The notes: generated from the letters alone by a model not told the origin. Shown: positions 9,615-17,979, counted from the stretch's first letter. The stretch: 64,000 nt of DNA from an uncultured Eubacterium sp. (GCA_947089855.1 CAMUML010000005.1:55541-119540), one strand, 5' to 3'. Made by a program: numbers and translations.

Positions 9615-10099
9615 TAATTTACATTTGGCAGGCGCAGCAGTATTTCTTGGGCTGCTGCCCCTATGCATACACCTGTGAAAATACCAGCCAGCATTAGCAC
9701 CGGATAATAGTAAAACAGGTCTGCATTTTCCACAACCAGGGCTGCAGCTGCCACTTGCCCGAAATTGTGCATCATGCCGCCGGCTGCGCTGACGGTTATT
9801 ACCCGGAACTTTTTTGTTTTCTTTAACAAGGCCATTGCGGCAAAGCTTGCTGCGCCGCCTGCCAGGCTGTAAAGGATACTAAACATATTTCCAAATAAAA
9901 ATCCGGCTAGCAGTATGCGCAAAAAGGAAATGGTAAGCGCATCTTTTGCGCCCATATAATACAGTGCTAGTATAATTACGATATTAGTAAGCCCTAGCTT
10001 TACACCTGGAATTCCAAAATGGAAAGGGATTAATGATTCTGCGTAGCTGCATACAAGTGCAAGCGCCAAAAACAGGCCAAGGTATGCTGTCCGTTTCAT
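9614..10099 (-). CDS. Gx transporter family protein (Hpre_diP_synt_I-like membrane protein)
   Basis: This 161-residue integral membrane protein has about five hydrophobic helices and the family pattern ESLIPFHFGIPGVKLGLTN near its N-terminus. Proteins of this type resemble substrate-binding components of ECF transporters and were once annotated as heptaprenyl diphosphate synthase component I. The true substrate is not known. The start is chosen for an AGGAG site before MKRTAYLG. It follows the NusG-domain-II gene closely on the same strand. This pairing is common in clostridia and is often linked to flavin or Rnf-type genes. An ApbE flavin transferase lies about 3 kb away. Confidence 0.8.
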   Translation of the reverse strand: MKRTAYLGLFLALALVCSYAESLIPFHFGIPGVKLGLTNIVIILALYYMGAKDALTISFLRILLAGFLFGNMFSILYSLAGGAASFAAMALLKKTKKFRVITVSAAGGMMHNFGQVAAAALVVENADLFYYYPVLMLAGIFTGVCIGAAAQEILLRLPNVN

Positions 10100-10144
10100 T
10101 TTTGATACTCCTGTTTTTCTATGGGGCATAACCGTCCAAAACGG

Positions 10145-10531
10145 CTACTGCGATATGGAATCAAATGTCGCCGTTTTTTTGCCTTCTATTTCTACCACAA
10201 TTTTATTTGGCAGGCATACAATTGTTTCCCCCTGCCTGGCAATTGCCTTTTGATGCATACATCGCTTATCTGGACAGTCTGCCTGTACCATTTTGGCGTT
10301 CCCATCGGCAATACGCAATACATTTGTAACTGCACCGTCTGCAGACTGGATAGCAATGGATTGGCTTTGTGCCAATTGATAGGTGCCGTATAAGCTGCCA
10401 TCTACGGTAATCCGGACGGCTGCCCCTCCTTTGCCAGTCCATAAATATACGGCCGCCAGCCCTGCAATGCCAATCACAAGCAGCACCCCGAGCAATAATA
10501 GGTCTGGTTTTGTTATCCTCCTTTTATCCAT
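10145..10531 (-). CDS. NusG domain II-containing membrane-anchored protein
   Basis: This 128-residue protein has an N-terminal membrane anchor (about residues 9-30: LLLLGVLLVIGIAGLAAVYLW) and an extracellular NusG domain II fold. The conserved core QADCPDKRCMHQKAI...GETIVCLPNKIVVEI is present with three cysteines. Function is unknown, although it usually sits next to Gx transporter genes, as here. The ATG overlaps the miaB stop codon as TAATG, which indicates coupled translation. Confidence 0.85.
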   Translation of the reverse strand: MDKRRITKPDLLLLGVLLVIGIAGLAAVYLWTGKGGAAVRITVDGSLYGTYQLAQSQSIAIQSADGAVTNVLRIADGNAKMVQADCPDKRCMHQKAIARQGETIVCLPNKIVVEIEGKKTATFDSISQ

Positions 10532-11976
10532 TATACCGCTGTCCCATAATAATAGAATCCACGGCATTCTTCGAGCCGTACGGAAACCAGCTGGCCGGCC
10601 AATGCTTCTGTACCAGGCAGATGGACGGTTATATTATTATCCAGTTTTCCGGTAACAAGCGACGGGTCTTGGCCATTGGTACCTTCGACCAGTACTTCCT
10701 GTACCGTGCCGACAAGCATTTGGGCCTTTTTGGCAGAGAGGCCCTGTACCTCTTTTAAAAGGCGTTCCAACCGGTTTTGCGCTGTTTGCCCGTCTACCTG
10801 CCCGTCCATATTGGCAGCAGGCGTCCCTCTCCGTTTGGAATACAAAAAGGTAAAGGCCGAGTCAAACCCCACTGTCCTTACCACATCCAGCGTTTCTTCA
10901 AAATCCGCTTCCGTTTCCCCTGGAAAACCTACGATTATATCGGTGGTCAATGCAATGCCAGGTACTGCGGCACGTACTTTTTCGACAAGGTTTAGATACG
11001 TCTCCTTATCATAATGGCGGTTCATTGCCGAAAGGATACGGGAACTGCCTGATTGCAGCGGCAAATGCAGGTGGCGGCAGATTTTTTTCGACTGCGCCAT
11101 AACGGCGATCAATTCATCCGATAAATCCTTTGGATGCGATGTCATAAAGCGGATCCGCTGGATGCCTGCGGTCTGCTCTACTTTCTGTAAGAGCCCGGCA
11201 AATGTAAGCGGCTGGCGCAGCGTTTTCCCATAAGAATTGACATTTTGCCCAAGCAGCATAATTTCCACTACGCCGTCATCGGCGAGCCGTCTAACCTCCT
11301 GCAAAATATCTTCCGGTTCCCGGCTTTTTTCCCTGCCACGTACATAGGGTACAATACAGTAGCTGCAAAAGTTATTGCATCCAAACATAATATTTACGCC
11401 CGATTTAAACGGATACTTCCGTGCGGTTGGAAGGTTTTCTACTATGTTTTTCCCTTCCTGCCAAACGTCTACCACCCGTTGGCCTGATTCCAATGCCTGC
11501 GCCAGTAGTTCCGCAAATTTGTAGATATTGTGCGTACCAAAGATCAAATCTACAAAACGGTAGCTTTGTTTTAGTTTTTCCACTACGGACGGTTCCTGCA
11601 TCATACAGCCGCACAAAGCGATCCGCATATCCGGGTTTTTCTTTTTTAAATGGTGTAGGGCGCCCAGCCTCCCATATACTTTATTATTCGCATTTTCACG
11701 GACAGTACAGGTATTGTAAATAACAAAATCGGCCTGTTCGCTTTCCGTCGGCTGAAAGCCTGCCAGCTGTAGGATCCCACAAAGTTTCTCAGAATCCCTG
11801 GCATTCATCTGGCAGCCCATATTGACCACACAGGACTTTGGAAAACGTCCGTTTTTTCGTTCAAAATCTAGCGCCCACTCCCGGCACCTTGCTATAAAGT
11901 AGTACTGCCGGTCTGGTTCTTCTGTGGGAGGACCTGCATTTATATCTATTTTATCTAAACTAATTCTATTATACAT
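10531..11976 (-). CDS. miaB: tRNA-2-methylthio-N6-dimethylallyladenosine synthase MiaB
   Basis: This 481-residue radical-SAM methylthiotransferase modifies A37 of tRNAs that read UNN codons. The N-terminal cluster cysteines are C55, C90 and C124. The radical-SAM motif is GCNNFCSYC (C200, C204, C207), followed by VPYVRGRE. A C-terminal TRAM domain closes the protein. About 45 residues precede the usual N-terminal domain, which is common in clostridial MiaB. The gene has its own consensus promoter 220 bases upstream and an intervening structured leader. The NusG-domain-II and Gx genes follow in the same operon. Confidence 0.95.
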   Translation of the reverse strand: MYNRISLDKIDINAGPPTEEPDRQYYFIARCREWALDFERKNGRFPKSCVVNMGCQMNARDSEKLCGILQLAGFQPTESEQADFVIYNTCTVRENANNKVYGRLGALHHLKKKNPDMRIALCGCMMQEPSVVEKLKQSYRFVDLIFGTHNIYKFAELLAQALESGQRVVDVWQEGKNIVENLPTARKYPFKSGVNIMFGCNNFCSYCIVPYVRGREKSREPEDILQEVRRLADDGVVEIMLLGQNVNSYGKTLRQPLTFAGLLQKVEQTAGIQRIRFMTSHPKDLSDELIAVMAQSKKICRHLHLPLQSGSSRILSAMNRHYDKETYLNLVEKVRAAVPGIALTTDIIVGFPGETEADFEETLDVVRTVGFDSAFTFLYSKRRGTPAANMDGQVDGQTAQNRLERLLKEVQGLSAKKAQMLVGTVQEVLVEGTNGQDPSLVTGKLDNNITVHLPGTEALAGQLVSVRLEECRGFYYYGTAV

Positions 11977-12008
11977 TTCTTTTGGTTTTCTCCCTTATCA
12001 GTTATATG

Positions 12009-12170
12009 CTCAGGCTAAGAAATGCGTTATGGTACCACCTTCAGGCCCAAGCGGGTACTCGTTTCCTTTTTATTTATATAATGCATAGAAATACAGTCTA
12101 TGATCCCTATGATCCTCTGCATGCCTTATCGTAAGCCATTAGCTTAAGAACACCCGTTCTTCTTCTATGT
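12009..12170 (-). ncRNA. structured leader RNA upstream of miaB (class unknown)
   Basis: About 160 bases lie between a consensus promoter and the miaB start, without an ORF. In RNA sense there is a perfect hairpin AAGAAC-GGGU-GUUCUU (12146-12161), a second one CAUAGA-CUGUAUU-UCUAUG (12084-12102), and a GUACC/GGUAC stem near 12030-12060. A long-range pairing joins CUUAAGCUAA (12139-12148) to UUAGCCUGAG (12009-12018). The segment AGGUGGUACC resembles the T-box bulge UGGNACC, but no terminator or clear stem I follows. It could be an unrecognised cis-regulator or a processed small RNA such as 6S. Confidence 0.5.
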
Positions 12171-12176
12171 ATTGTC

Positions 12177-12205
12177 ATATTACACGAAACATTCTAAATT
12201 GTCAA
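12177..12205 (-). promoter_or_regulatory. consensus sigma-A promoter for leader RNA and miaB
   Basis: TTGACA (12200-12205), a 17-base spacer and TAATAT (12177-12182) on minus. The -35 box overlaps the stop codon of the 5-FTHF cyclo-ligase gene. Transcription should start near 12170. Confidence 0.8.
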
Positions 12206-12777
12206 TAGTTTTTTATGTTAAAAACACCCTCTTCACTGATGATATAATCCATCCTGACATCCCACGCACCCATCGGGACCGTATCTGCAATCTGGCATCC
12301 ATAAGCGCATGCCGCCAATATGCAATTGCCTTTTTTTGCAAAATAACGGTCATAATAACCTTTTCCATACCCCATACGGCCGCCGGAACGGTCAAATACG
12401 ATACCTGGCACAAAACAAAGCATGGGCCCCCCGCTATCAACCGCCTTGCCTGCAACCGGCTCCATCACATGGAAATAACCTTCTTCCATTTCATCCAGGC
12501 TTGTAACCTCAAGAAACTGCATCGTACCCCCATCCACTTTTGGAAATGCCGTATGCTTCCCCTGCCCCAGAGCATCGTTTACCGCCCCAAGCAAAGAAAC
12601 TTCTTTTCCAAGCGGGTAATAAAAACAAACTGTTTCCGCCTTTTGGTATAGCCCCCATTGCAGGATATGGCCTGAAATCTGGCTGGACAGCCTTTGGACA
12701 AGGCTATCTGGCAGGCCGTCCCGCCTGTTTTTATAAAATTGGCGCATCTGTTTACGGATTGCCTTGCTGTTTTCCAT
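12202..12777 (-). CDS. 5-formyltetrahydrofolate cyclo-ligase
   Basis: This 191-residue enzyme converts 5-formyl-THF to 5,10-methenyl-THF with ATP. Family features are KAIRKQMRQFYKNRR at the N-terminus, VCFYYPLGKEVS, and the nucleotide-binding block GGRMGYGKGYYDRYF. The ATG is preferred over an upstream TTG because a GGAG lies six bases before it. The start lies inside the end of the DUF896 gene (26-base overlap), so the pair is one transcript. The promoter of miaB begins within its stop codon. Confidence 0.92.
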   Translation of the reverse strand: MENSKAIRKQMRQFYKNRRDGLPDSLVQRLSSQISGHILQWGLYQKAETVCFYYPLGKEVSLLGAVNDALGQGKHTAFPKVDGGTMQFLEVTSLDEMEEGYFHVMEPVAGKAVDSGGPMLCFVPGIVFDRSGGRMGYGKGYYDRYFAKKGNCILAACAYGCQIADTVPMGAWDVRMDYIISEEGVFNIKNY

Positions 12778-12976
12778 ATTTTTCTCCAAGATTTACAATG
12801 CGTCCATCTTCCATTTCCATATCAATGGCATTTAACTGGCTTCTAATACTGCCGCGGACCGCTGCCAGATACTGCTGGCGCAGAAGCTGCTGCTCCTTTT
12901 TCTCTTCGTCTGTCAAACCTTCCGCTTTTGATTTGTGGTACAGTTCATTAATGCGGTTAATATTTAAATCTGGCAT
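12752..12976 (-). CDS. DUF896 (YnzC/UPF0291-type) small protein
   Basis: This 74-residue protein matches the small helical DUF896 family (INRINELYHKSKAEGLTDEEKKEQQLLRQQYL...VRGSIRSQL), whose function is not established. A strong AGGAGG lies seven bases before the ATG. The same frame stays open upstream into mobile element copy 2, but that part is repeat sequence and not protein. The gene overlaps the cyclo-ligase gene. Its promoter lies upstream of the element, so the mRNA leader contains the whole element. Confidence 0.88.
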   Translation of the reverse strand: MPDLNINRINELYHKSKAEGLTDEEKKEQQLLRQQYLAAVRGSIRSQLNAIDMEMEDGRIVNLGEKYGKQQGNP

Positions 12977-13001
12977 ATCGCCCCTCCTATGTCCTATTTG
13001 G

Positions 13002-13192
13002 AAAAATTTGTTACTATTCACAGCCACCTGAACACCCCGCTGTCCAGGTGGCTGCCAAGCTGATTCAGGAGTGAGCAGGCTCCAATTTGCAAGGCAAATT
13101 CTTTCCATGAGCCTGCGAATGTTACTATTTACAGCCTCATAACTTGGAATATTTGTCAAGAGCAAATTGGCTGTGAATAGTAACAAAAATTT
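13002..13192 (+). mobile_element. family A hairpin element, copy 2, in the DUF896 leader
   Basis: The 175-bp element (13010-13184) has perfect 17-bp terminal inverted repeats, GTTACTATTCACAGCCA and its complement. The flanking direct repeat AAAAATTT (13002-13009 and 13185-13192) is an 8-bp target duplication. It matches copy 1 at about 97 percent by eye. It sits between the promoter at 13226-13254 and the DUF896 start codon. It encodes nothing credible. Confidence 0.9.
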
Positions 13193-13225
13193 AGAAAAAA
13201 TAGCTTTCAAAAACACCATGCCAGC

Positions 13226-13254
13226 ATTGTACATTTTATTTTAGCTAAGGTCAA
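13226..13254 (-). promoter_or_regulatory. promoter for the DUF896 and 5-FTHF cyclo-ligase operon
   Basis: TTGACC (13249-13254), a 17-base spacer and TACAAT (13226-13231) on minus. The predicted start near 13219 gives a leader of about 240 bases that includes element copy 2. It is back to back with the apbE promoter, 24 bases away. Confidence 0.65.
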
Positions 13255-13278
13255 TACCGTTGCAATAGTTTATGCGGT

Positions 13279-13307
13279 TTGACAACTTCCATTTTCTTTT
13301 CTATAAT
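13279..13307 (+). promoter_or_regulatory. perfect consensus sigma-A promoter for apbE
   Basis: TTGACA (13279-13284), a 17-base spacer and TATAAT (13302-13307) on plus, about 60 bases before the apbE start. Together with element copy 2 and the divergent promoter it accounts for the gene-free stretch 12977-13369. Confidence 0.85.
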
Positions 13308-13369
13308 AACACCAGCAGCTTAAGGCGTATTGAACATTGGCCACAAAAAAAGAAAAACCGGAGGCAAAA

Positions 13370-14389
13370 ATGAAAAAACCATACCCCCTAAAAACCATAC
13401 TCTTCTGCTTTACTGCCATCCTATCCGCTTGCCTACTGCCCACAGGATGCGGCAAAACAGGCCCTATCCAGCAGACCGGCTTTTATTTTGACACTGTAAT
13501 TTCCATAACCCTTTACGATGCCACCCGCACAGATGAGCTAAACCACTGCTTTGAACTGGCAAAACAATATGAAAATTACTTCAGCGCCAGCCTGCCGGGC
13601 AGCGATATAAGTAAAATCAATGCAGCTGCGGGAAAACCGGTCAAAGTGCATAAGGAAACCATAGAACTGATCAAAAAAGGGCTATCTTATGCAGTACAAA
13701 GCAATGGAAAATTTGACATTACCGTTGGAAACCTAACAAAGCTTTGGGATTTCCAGTCAGAAAACCCAAAAGTGCCAGATAAAAAAGCACTTGCAGACGC
13801 TGCGGCTGCTGTCGGCTACCGGAAAGTATCTATACACGGAAATGAGGTTACCCTTGCGGATACGGGTGCCGCGCTGGACCTAGGCGGCATTGCAAAAGGG
13901 TATATTGCCGATAAGATAAAAGAATACCTGCTGTCGCAGGGGGTTGGCAACGGGCTGGTTAACCTGGGAGGGAATGTGCTGGCCATTGGCGAAAAGCCGG
14001 ACAAAAGCGCCTATACGATCGCTATCCAAAAACCATTTGATGCAGCTGGTACGGCTGTCGCAACGGTAAAGGTAAAAAACCAGTCGGTGGTAACTTCTGG
14101 AATATATGAACGGTATTTTAAACAGGACGGACGCCTATACCACCACATTTTGGATACGGAAAACGGCTGGCCATACGATAATGGGCTGGCCAGTGTTTCG
14201 ATTATTTGTGAAAATTCAGTGGATGGCGACGGACTAAGCACCACTTGTTTTGCATTGGGCTTAGAAAAAGGGATGGCACTGGTGGAAGCGCTGGAAAATA
14301 CGGAAGCGGTTTTCCTTACAGCCGATGGCGGGCTGCATACTTCTTCCGGAATGGGAAACGCAGTGCCATTCCAAAAAATCGATGATTGA
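13370..14389 (+). CDS. apbE: FAD:FMN transferase ApbE, lipoprotein
   Basis: This 339-residue enzyme attaches FMN to threonine residues of partner flavoproteins, using FAD. The N-terminal signal ends in a lipobox (LLPTGC), so it is anchored outside the membrane. Typical motifs follow: FDTVISITLYD, FDITVGNLTKLW, GAALDLGGIAKGYIAD, NLGGNVLAIGEKP, VVTSGIYERYF and HHILD. GGAGG precedes the ATG by seven bases. It is one of only three plus-strand genes here and has its own promoter. No Rnf or Nqr target genes are in the window. It converges on the aminotransferase gene with an eight-base gap. Confidence 0.94.
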   Translation: MKKPYPLKTILFCFTAILSACLLPTGCGKTGPIQQTGFYFDTVISITLYDATRTDELNHCFELAKQYENYFSASLPGSDISKINAAAGKPVKVHKETIELIKKGLSYAVQSNGKFDITVGNLTKLWDFQSENPKVPDKKALADAAAAVGYRKVSIHGNEVTLADTGAALDLGGIAKGYIADKIKEYLLSQGVGNGLVNLGGNVLAIGEKPDKSAYTIAIQKPFDAAGTAVATVKVKNQSVVTSGIYERYFKQDGRLYHHILDTENGWPYDNGLASVSIICENSVDGDGLSTTCFALGLEKGMALVEALENTEAVFLTADGGLHTSSGMGNAVPFQKIDD

Positions 14390-14397
14390 AAGCCATA

Positions 14398-15453
14398 TTA
14401 TAGCATGTCTATTTTCTGAAATGCTTCCCAAAATTGCTCCATACAGGCAACCGCACCGACGGATACCCGTATCCATCCTTCCAAAATACCCCGGCTGTAG
14501 TCGCGTACCCAGATCTTTTGTTTTTTCAACTCAGCGACTACTTGACCGGATGCCTTCTTTGGATAAAAAAGCACATAGTTGCCTTCCATAGAAAGGTACC
14601 GGTACCCTGCCTGCTCCAGACGGCCGGCCAGCCATTCCCGCCCGGCTGCCGCCTCGGCTGCCAGCTGTGCAACCAGCCCTTTATCGCCGATAACCTCTAA
14701 TGCAAATAAAATAGCAAGGCTATTGACATTAAAGGTGGATTCTGCCTTTTCTATGTAATCAATCAATGCCGCATCCGCAGCCACATACCCAATGCGGAGC
14801 CCTGCCATAGAAAATACCTTTGAAAATGTCCGCAGGACAAGCAGGTTATCATATTCTTTGATAAGCGGCAAAAAAGTAGGTGCATAAAAATAATGGTACG
14901 CCTCATCAATTACCACAACCGCGCCGTTTGCCTTTGCTTTTTCTATAATGGAACGCACCTGTGCTTCACTGTATACTGCCCCAATCGGACTGTTTGGGTT
15001 TAACAGGATCACAAGGCCTGTCTGCCCATCGACCGCATCCAAGATGCCTTCCGGGTCAAGTGAAAAATCTTCCCGGTAGCTGACTGTTTTATGGTGCATC
15101 CCAAACATTTGGGCATAGACACCATACATTTCAAATGTCGGCGTAACGGTTACAAGGTTTTTCCCGGCTTGCCCAAAACACTGGAAGATCAGCCGCATCG
15201 CCTCGTCCGAGCCAGCCGTCACGGATATATTCCCATAGGAAATGCCGCCGTCATGTGCAATCGCTTCCATAAGCCGGTCTTTCTCCGGATAGGTTGCGAC
15301 CGTCTGCGGTGTGATTTTTTTCATCACCCGGTCAAATACTTCCTGTGGAAGCCCCTGCGGGTTCTCATTCATATCCAGGCGCAGTACGCTGCCCCTTTCT
15401 TCATGGTATTTGACACGGTATAAATCTTTTATATGTTCATTGATATAATACAT
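14398..15453 (-). CDS. HisC-like PLP-dependent aminotransferase
   Basis: This 351-residue fold-type I aminotransferase resembles histidinol-phosphate aminotransferase. It shows LDMNENPQGLP, LNPNSPIGAVYS, VVIDEAYHYF and the PLP lysine in RTFSKVFSMAGLRIGY. The C-terminal RVSVGAVACMEQFWEAF block is present. No other histidine gene is nearby, so it may act on another amino acid. GGAGG precedes the start. The promoter lies 225 bases upstream, beyond a 160-bp palindromic element that must be part of its mRNA leader. Confidence 0.85.
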   Translation of the reverse strand: MYYINEHIKDLYRVKYHEERGSVLRLDMNENPQGLPQEVFDRVMKKITPQTVATYPEKDRLMEAIAHDGGISYGNISVTAGSDEAMRLIFQCFGQAGKNLVTVTPTFEMYGVYAQMFGMHHKTVSYREDFSLDPEGILDAVDGQTGLVILLNPNSPIGAVYSEAQVRSIIEKAKANGAVVVIDEAYHYFYAPTFLPLIKEYDNLLVLRTFSKVFSMAGLRIGYVAADAALIDYIEKAESTFNVNSLAILFALEVIGDKGLVAQLAAEAAAGREWLAGRLEQAGYRYLSMEGNYVLFYPKKASGQVVAELKKQKIWVRDYSRGILEGWIRVSVGAVACMEQFWEAFQKIDML

Positions 15454-15491
15454 CCAACTATCCTCCGGTTTCCTATTGTTTCACAGTTCCT

Positions 15492-15651
15492 AAGGAACGG
15501 TAAATAAATAACTTTTAATACTGCTTGTCTTTTTCTCCGAGGGCACTGTTCAAAAATCAGTTACATAGCCCGCTATGCGCCTGATTTTTGAACAGTGCCC
15601 TCAGAGAAAAATCCTGCGCATTATTTAAAAGTTATTTATTTACCGTTCCTT
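15492..15651. repeat. 160-bp palindromic hairpin element in the aminotransferase leader
   Basis: Outer arms of 27 bases starting AAGGAACGGTAAATAAATAA at 15492 are perfectly repeated in inverse at 15625-15651. Inner 22-base arms (15539-15560 and 15581-15602) are also perfect, and the centre is CATAGCCCGCTATG. It has no coding capacity and no clear target duplication. It looks like a non-autonomous element, and it lies between promoter and gene. Confidence 0.85.
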
Positions 15652-15675
15652 TGGGCTACTAACGAAAGTGTTTTT

Positions 15676-15704
15676 AGTATAAAGCAAAACAAATGGATTG
15701 TCAA
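15676..15704 (-). promoter_or_regulatory. promoter for the HisC-like aminotransferase gene
   Basis: TTGACA (15699-15704), a 17-base spacer and TATACT (15676-15681) on minus. The gene-free stretch 15454-15775 thus holds the leader with its palindrome, this promoter and the spoIVA terminator. Confidence 0.8.
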
Positions 15705-15716
15705 CACTGCACATAC

Positions 15717-15750
15717 GCCAAAAAAGCCTACCGCTATAGGCTTTTTTGGC
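15717..15750 (-). terminator. intrinsic terminator of spoIVA
   Basis: A perfect 14-bp stem (15717-15730 with 15737-15750) with loop CCGCTA contains GGCTTTTTT. It lies 25 bases after the spoIVA stop codon. Confidence 0.85.
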
Positions 15751-15775
15751 ATATAAAGGCTATTGTGTAATTGTG

Positions 15776-17248
15776 TTATATAATAATGCAGACCATCCCT
15801 CCATTGGAGTCATTTACAATCTTTTGCATCGTATCTTGCAGTTTCATCTGGCTTTCATCGTCCATCATTGATATTTTATGGCTGATGCCGTCTTCCATCA
15901 GTTCACCGATGGTCTTTCCAAATATATTGGTATTCCAAACGCCCTCGGATGAATTCTGGCCTTCTTTTATGTATTCTTTTAACCCCTGCGCCTGTTCTTC
16001 ACTTCCTACAATTGGCGCTACTTCCGTTTCAATATTGGCGCGGATCATATGGATGGATGGAGAAGAAGAACGGATTTTGACGCCATATTGGCTGCCATGT
16101 TTGATCACTTCCGGCTCATCCAGTGCAATATCCGATAGCTGCGGCAGCACAACGCCATAACCTTTCATACGGACTGACTGCATGGCATCTGCTACTTTGT
16201 CATATTCCTTTTTCTTTTCTGACATTTCCCGGATCAGCTGGATCAATTCATACTCGCCATGTACTTCCACGCCGGTCAGTTCGGAGATATTTTCGTAATA
16301 GTATTTTTGGGCTACTTCCATACGGATTTCCGCTGTGCCGTCGGATAGCCCCATCTGCTCTAGCTTGATTTTTTCTAAATATTCCCCATCTGGTTTAAAT
16401 TCATAGTTCCATACATCTTTTACATAAGTAATATCTTGTAAGATCTTTCTGGCATTTTCAATCACATTCTTTTTTACCGGCCGGTCGCCGCTTAATAGGT
16501 CCACCCATTTCGGCAGATAAAAATTCATACGCACAACTGGGAATTCATATAAAATGCGCTCTAAAATATGGTTAATATCTTCCCTGCGCAGCTGTTCGCA
16601 GTTTACTGGTATTACACTGACGCCATATTGCGCCTCCATTTGCTGCGCGGCCTGGCGCGCTTCTTCGCCGTATGGTTTTGCCGAGTTTAAAAGGATCAAA
16701 AACGGTTTGCCGCTTTTTTTTAGTTCCGCTACTGTTTCCTGGGTTGGTTTTTGGTAATTCGCGGCCGGGATTTCAGTTACCGTCCCATCGGTAGTTACGA
16801 CAATGCCAATCGTCGCATGGTCTTTAATGACTTTGCGTGTCCCTGTTTCGGCCGCCTGCGAAAATGGGATTTCCTGCTCTGACCAGGGGGTTTTGACCAT
16901 ACGCTCTACGCCGTTTTCCAGATGCCCGCTGGCCCCTTCCGTCATATAGCCAACGCAGTCAATCAAGCGTATTTTTACTTTGGCATCGTCAGCCAGTTTA
17001 ATTTCGGCCGCATCTTTTGGTATAAATTTCGGCTCTGTCGTCATAATAGTCTTGCCCTGTGCAGACTGCGGCAATTCATCCCTTGCCCTTGCCCGGACAT
17101 TTTCATCTTCGATATTCGGGATAACCATCTGCTCCATAAAACGTTTGATAAATGTGGATTTCCCAGTCCGCACGGCCCCTACGACCCCCAAGTAGATTTC
17201 TCCGTTTGTCCTTGCCTGTATATCTTTATATAAATTGTACTGCTCCAT
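15776..17248 (-). CDS. spoIVA: stage IV sporulation protein A (spore coat ATPase)
   Basis: This 490-residue ATPase polymerises on the forespore outer membrane and forms the basement layer of the spore coat. It has the TRAFAC-type P-loop GAVRTGKS (24-31), the following FIKRFME block, and VKIRLIDCVGYMTEGASGH. The C-terminal region ends in the family tail NGGMVCIII. Length equals the Bacillus protein. GGGAGG precedes the start. A strong terminator follows. Expression in the mother cell is expected from the family, but no sigma-E promoter was assigned. Confidence 0.97.
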   Translation of the reverse strand: MEQYNLYKDIQARTNGEIYLGVVGAVRTGKSTFIKRFMEQMVIPNIEDENVRARARDELPQSAQGKTIMTTEPKFIPKDAAEIKLADDAKVKIRLIDCVGYMTEGASGHLENGVERMVKTPWSEQEIPFSQAAETGTRKVIKDHATIGIVVTTDGTVTEIPAANYQKPTQETVAELKKSGKPFLILLNSAKPYGEEARQAAQQMEAQYGVSVIPVNCEQLRREDINHILERILYEFPVVRMNFYLPKWVDLLSGDRPVKKNVIENARKILQDITYVKDVWNYEFKPDGEYLEKIKLEQMGLSDGTAEIRMEVAQKYYYENISELTGVEVHGEYELIQLIREMSEKKKEYDKVADAMQSVRMKGYGVVLPQLSDIALDEPEVIKHGSQYGVKIRSSSPSIHMIRANIETEVAPIVGSEEQAQGLKEYIKEGQNSSEGVWNTNIFGKTIGELMEDGISHKISMMDDESQMKLQDTMQKIVNDSNGGMVCIII

Positions 17249-17352
17249 CCTCCCTGTCCTTCCTGCATAAATGTACTTTCTATACTTTATGTAGCTTTAG
17301 GGGAACTATTCCAATTTTTTATCATTTACAAGGCTGCAAAACAGATTGGCAT

Positions 17353-17916
17353 TTACCCGTTCTCGACCGCTATCTGGCACATTTTCATTGTCTCCAATGC
17401 CGCCTGGTGGGTTTTTGGCGTAACCCCAGCGCAGCAGGCGGCGTCTACGGCAATTGGAAGCTGAGGATAATGCGCTTTGAACAGCAGCGCATTGGAAACA
17501 ACGCAGATGTCGGTACATAGCCCTACCATCTCTATTGCAACTGGGGCTTGTACACAATCATCTTTGGCCGCTGCTTCTTCGCGCTTTAGTATCCGCCCGA
17601 TTTCTTCCATCAGGGCAACGCTGCCAAACGTCCCCTTTTCAAAAGCCTGATACCCTTTTGCTTCCAACGCACGCTGCACCCGCCCTTCCAGCTGCCAGCC
17701 TTTTTGGCCGCGGATGCAGTGCGGGACTGGCAGGCTGCGCCCTTCGGCTGTCTGAAGGTAATCTGGGCCGTGCGTATCCAGCGTCGCTAGTATTTGGCCA
17801 TCAAAAGACCTGATTTTAGATACTACATTTGCAACAATGGAAACAGCCTCTTTTGTCCCTAATGCACCATCGATAAAATCGTTTTGCATATCAACAACAA
17901 CCAGCACTTTTTTCAT
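17353..17916 (-). CDS. isochorismatase-family hydrolase, probable nicotinamidase
   Basis: This 187-residue cysteine hydrolase has the nicotinamidase arrangement: VVVDMQNDFIDGALG with the catalytic Asp, metal ligands in DTHGPDYL and VPHC, and the nucleophile in EMVGLCTDICVVSNAL. It probably converts nicotinamide to nicotinate for NAD salvage. The zinc-ligand spacing supports this over other isochorismatase-like enzymes, but other amides remain possible. GGGGA precedes the ATG. The unknown Cys-rich gene lies upstream on the same strand with a 63-base gap. Confidence 0.82.
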   Translation of the reverse strand: MKKVLVVVDMQNDFIDGALGTKEAVSIVANVVSKIRSFDGQILATLDTHGPDYLQTAEGRSLPVPHCIRGQKGWQLEGRVQRALEAKGYQAFEKGTFGSVALMEEIGRILKREEAAAKDDCVQAPVAIEMVGLCTDICVVSNALLFKAHYPQLPIAVDAACCAGVTPKTHQAALETMKMCQIAVENG

Positions 17917-17979
17917 TTCTTGCGTCCCCTTTCCCGGCGTTTCCCCATTATTGTTGCTGGCTACTCCCTTAGTTCCGTT

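Noticed and set aside
12009-12170. Calling the miaB leader a T-box riboswitch outright
   Set aside because: Only the AGGUGGUACC segment fits. The following antiterminator strand, a terminator and a clear stem I with specifier loop were not found.
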